Of a DNA stretch of 50,484 bases, positions 49,425 to 50,484 are shown piece by piece. Position numbers and translations under genes: made by a program. The DNA lies in NCBI GenBank assembly GCA_003254885.1, contig QANT01007649.1, forward strand, positions 1 through 50,484, written 5' to 3'. Positions within the stretch are counted from its first letter, which is position 1. Each line of letters opens with the position of its first letter. This DNA is from Purshia tridentata. Lineage: Eukaryota > Streptophyta > Magnoliopsida > Rosales > Rosaceae. A model generated the notes under the pieces. It was not told the origin of the DNA, searched no databases, and saw nothing but the letters and a program-made list of their open reading frames with translations.

Positions 49425-50484
49425 TTGAACACTCGCAAGGAGAGAGAGTTTTCGCTCCACAGCCCACTAATGAAGACAAATCAATCACAAATGACAAATG
49501 TCAAGCACAAAACAAAACCTTTTATTATTACTTTTAAAAAGTTAGTAAACTTGAGTAGCAAGGAAAAGTGAAAACTAGAAGAAGGCAAGGTGCTTGTGAC
49601 TTGTGAGTCAGGACTCATTTGCTTTTTGTTAATGAAATTTATTGACTGAATTGGGCATTGGGTCCCTCGATAACAGTCAAGGTGTTAAATTTCGTTTTTT
49701 GGAGGTATGGAAATTTTAATAACAACCTATTAATTTTTTGCCAAAATTTTGGCCACTATTCACACCTCAGTAAAAAACCCAAATTGATGGCTTTTTGGTT
49801 GGTTTTTGAGGCAAGGGAAGGGTACCACGAGGTCTAGCTCGATAAGAGGAAGAGATCTTGGGTGGTTTGAGGTCTTGTCGTGGCCGGAAATGGGAGATCG
49901 TCGGCCGAAAAGCGTGACTGTTTTTGCGTCGCTGCGTCTTCGTGGATGGTCGGATGAGTGATCTGAAACCACTAGTGGAAAGGCGTCGTCGATAGCTTTC
50001 TAACGACACCAAAATCGCCAGAATCGGAGCTCAGATGAAAGAGATATAAGCGATCAAAGTTTGGTCAAAGAAGAGGTGAGGAGAGAGAGTGCTCGGGGAA
50101 GAAGAAGATGACCAGATCTGATCTGACCTGCAATTACCATTTTGCCCTTATGCTTCAAATATTTGTAATTTGAGCTACGTAACTCCGATTCGCAATCCAT
50201 TTTCGTCTACATGCTCGTGAGTTCGAGTTCTATACAGCAATGCCAAAATCATAATTTATAAAGATACAATTTAATTATTTCCTCTTAAATCTAAACTTTT
50301 ATATTAAGGGTATATTTGTCCAAATCTTTAAATAAATCACCAATCAACGATCAGAGTCCAAAAAATGTTTCAATAATTCCTATGGGTTCCTCTCATCTTG
50401 TACCATTTTTTATCACCTTAACTTCAAATTTTAATTACCCATACCTCAATCAATTTAATTTATATATTTCTAAATAATTCTCAA
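49425..50484. other. Intergenic; GC-richer repeat-like stretch at 49780-50110
   Basis: Upstream of the Lys/Glu-rich gene. At 49780-50110 the composition shifts to a GC-richer block with open frames on the minus strand (49760-50012) that match no protein I recognise. Phrases such as tagctttctaacgacaccaa look like the non-coding part of a dispersed plant repeat. The rest to the window end is AT-rich with nothing recognised. Confidence 0.35.

Noticed and set aside
49425..49460. Longer start for the Lys/Glu-rich protein
   Set aside because: It begins at a GTG; the ATG at 49424 is the first plausible plant start.
49760..50012. Arg-rich minus frames near the window end
   Set aside because: No family similarity; composition and phrases look like a dispersed repeat rather than a gene.

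Overview
The window is eukaryotic nuclear DNA from a flowering plant, almost certainly a dicot. It has AT-rich spacers, GT-AG introns with T-rich 3' ends, many (CT)n, (GA)n and (TA)n microsatellites, and gene families with plant-type architecture (multi-domain FKBP-TPR, SCPL acyltransferase, ECA-type Ca2+ pump, SOFL, NAT). A rosid such as a Rosaceae tree would fit, but the sequence alone does not prove it. No CRISPR array, rRNA or convincing tRNA gene was seen. No intact transposon was recognised; the coding genes are single-copy housekeeping or metabolic genes separated by 0.8-4 kb spacers.

Layout: (1) complement 2380-4162, an LCAT-like lipase/acyltransferase with 2 exons. (2) 5433-5939, a single-exon conserved plant protein of unknown function. 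(3) 7656-11206, an FKBP62/ROF1-type immunophilin with 12 exons, three FKBP domains and a TPR. (4) 12319-15652, a serine carboxypeptidase-like acyltransferase with 14 exons and one GC-AG intron. (5) complement 16427-31870, an ECA3-type calcium/manganese P-type ATPase with 34 exons plus one duplicated exon, filling almost a third of the window. (6) 33695-38471, the UTP4/cirhin (POPCORN) WD40 ribosome-biogenesis protein with 11 exons. (7) complement 40683-41619, a SOFL (SOB5-like) protein with 4 exons. (8) complement 45930-46341, a decayed 3' remnant of a nucleobase-ascorbate transporter. (9) complement 47241-49424, a Lys/Glu-rich coiled-coil protein of unknown function with 2 exons. For every multi-exon gene the exon set was rebuilt by eye from splice sites, reading phase and family similarity, and the phases close exactly.

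The genes do not form one pathway; this is ordinary plant gene order. ECA3 and UTP4 are divergent around a 1.8-kb spacer. SCPL/ECA3 and UTP4/SOFL are convergent pairs.

The most interesting signal is inside ECA3. A perfectly head-to-tail 146-bp duplication (97.9% identical) gives two copies of the 102-nt exon 11, each with its own splice sites and separated by an intron of only 44 nt. That is probably too short to splice, so the copies are predicted to be used mutually exclusively. The same gene carries a second tandem duplication (about 125 bp) that copies the 3' splice site and first 31 nt of exon 6, and an 18-nt microexon. Other notable points are a probable one-base frameshift at the FKBP C-terminus, Leu in place of the active-site Trp in FKBP domain 1, two GC-AG introns, a relic copy of the start of the 5433 gene at 11715, and a site II plus telo-box arrangement upstream of UTP4.
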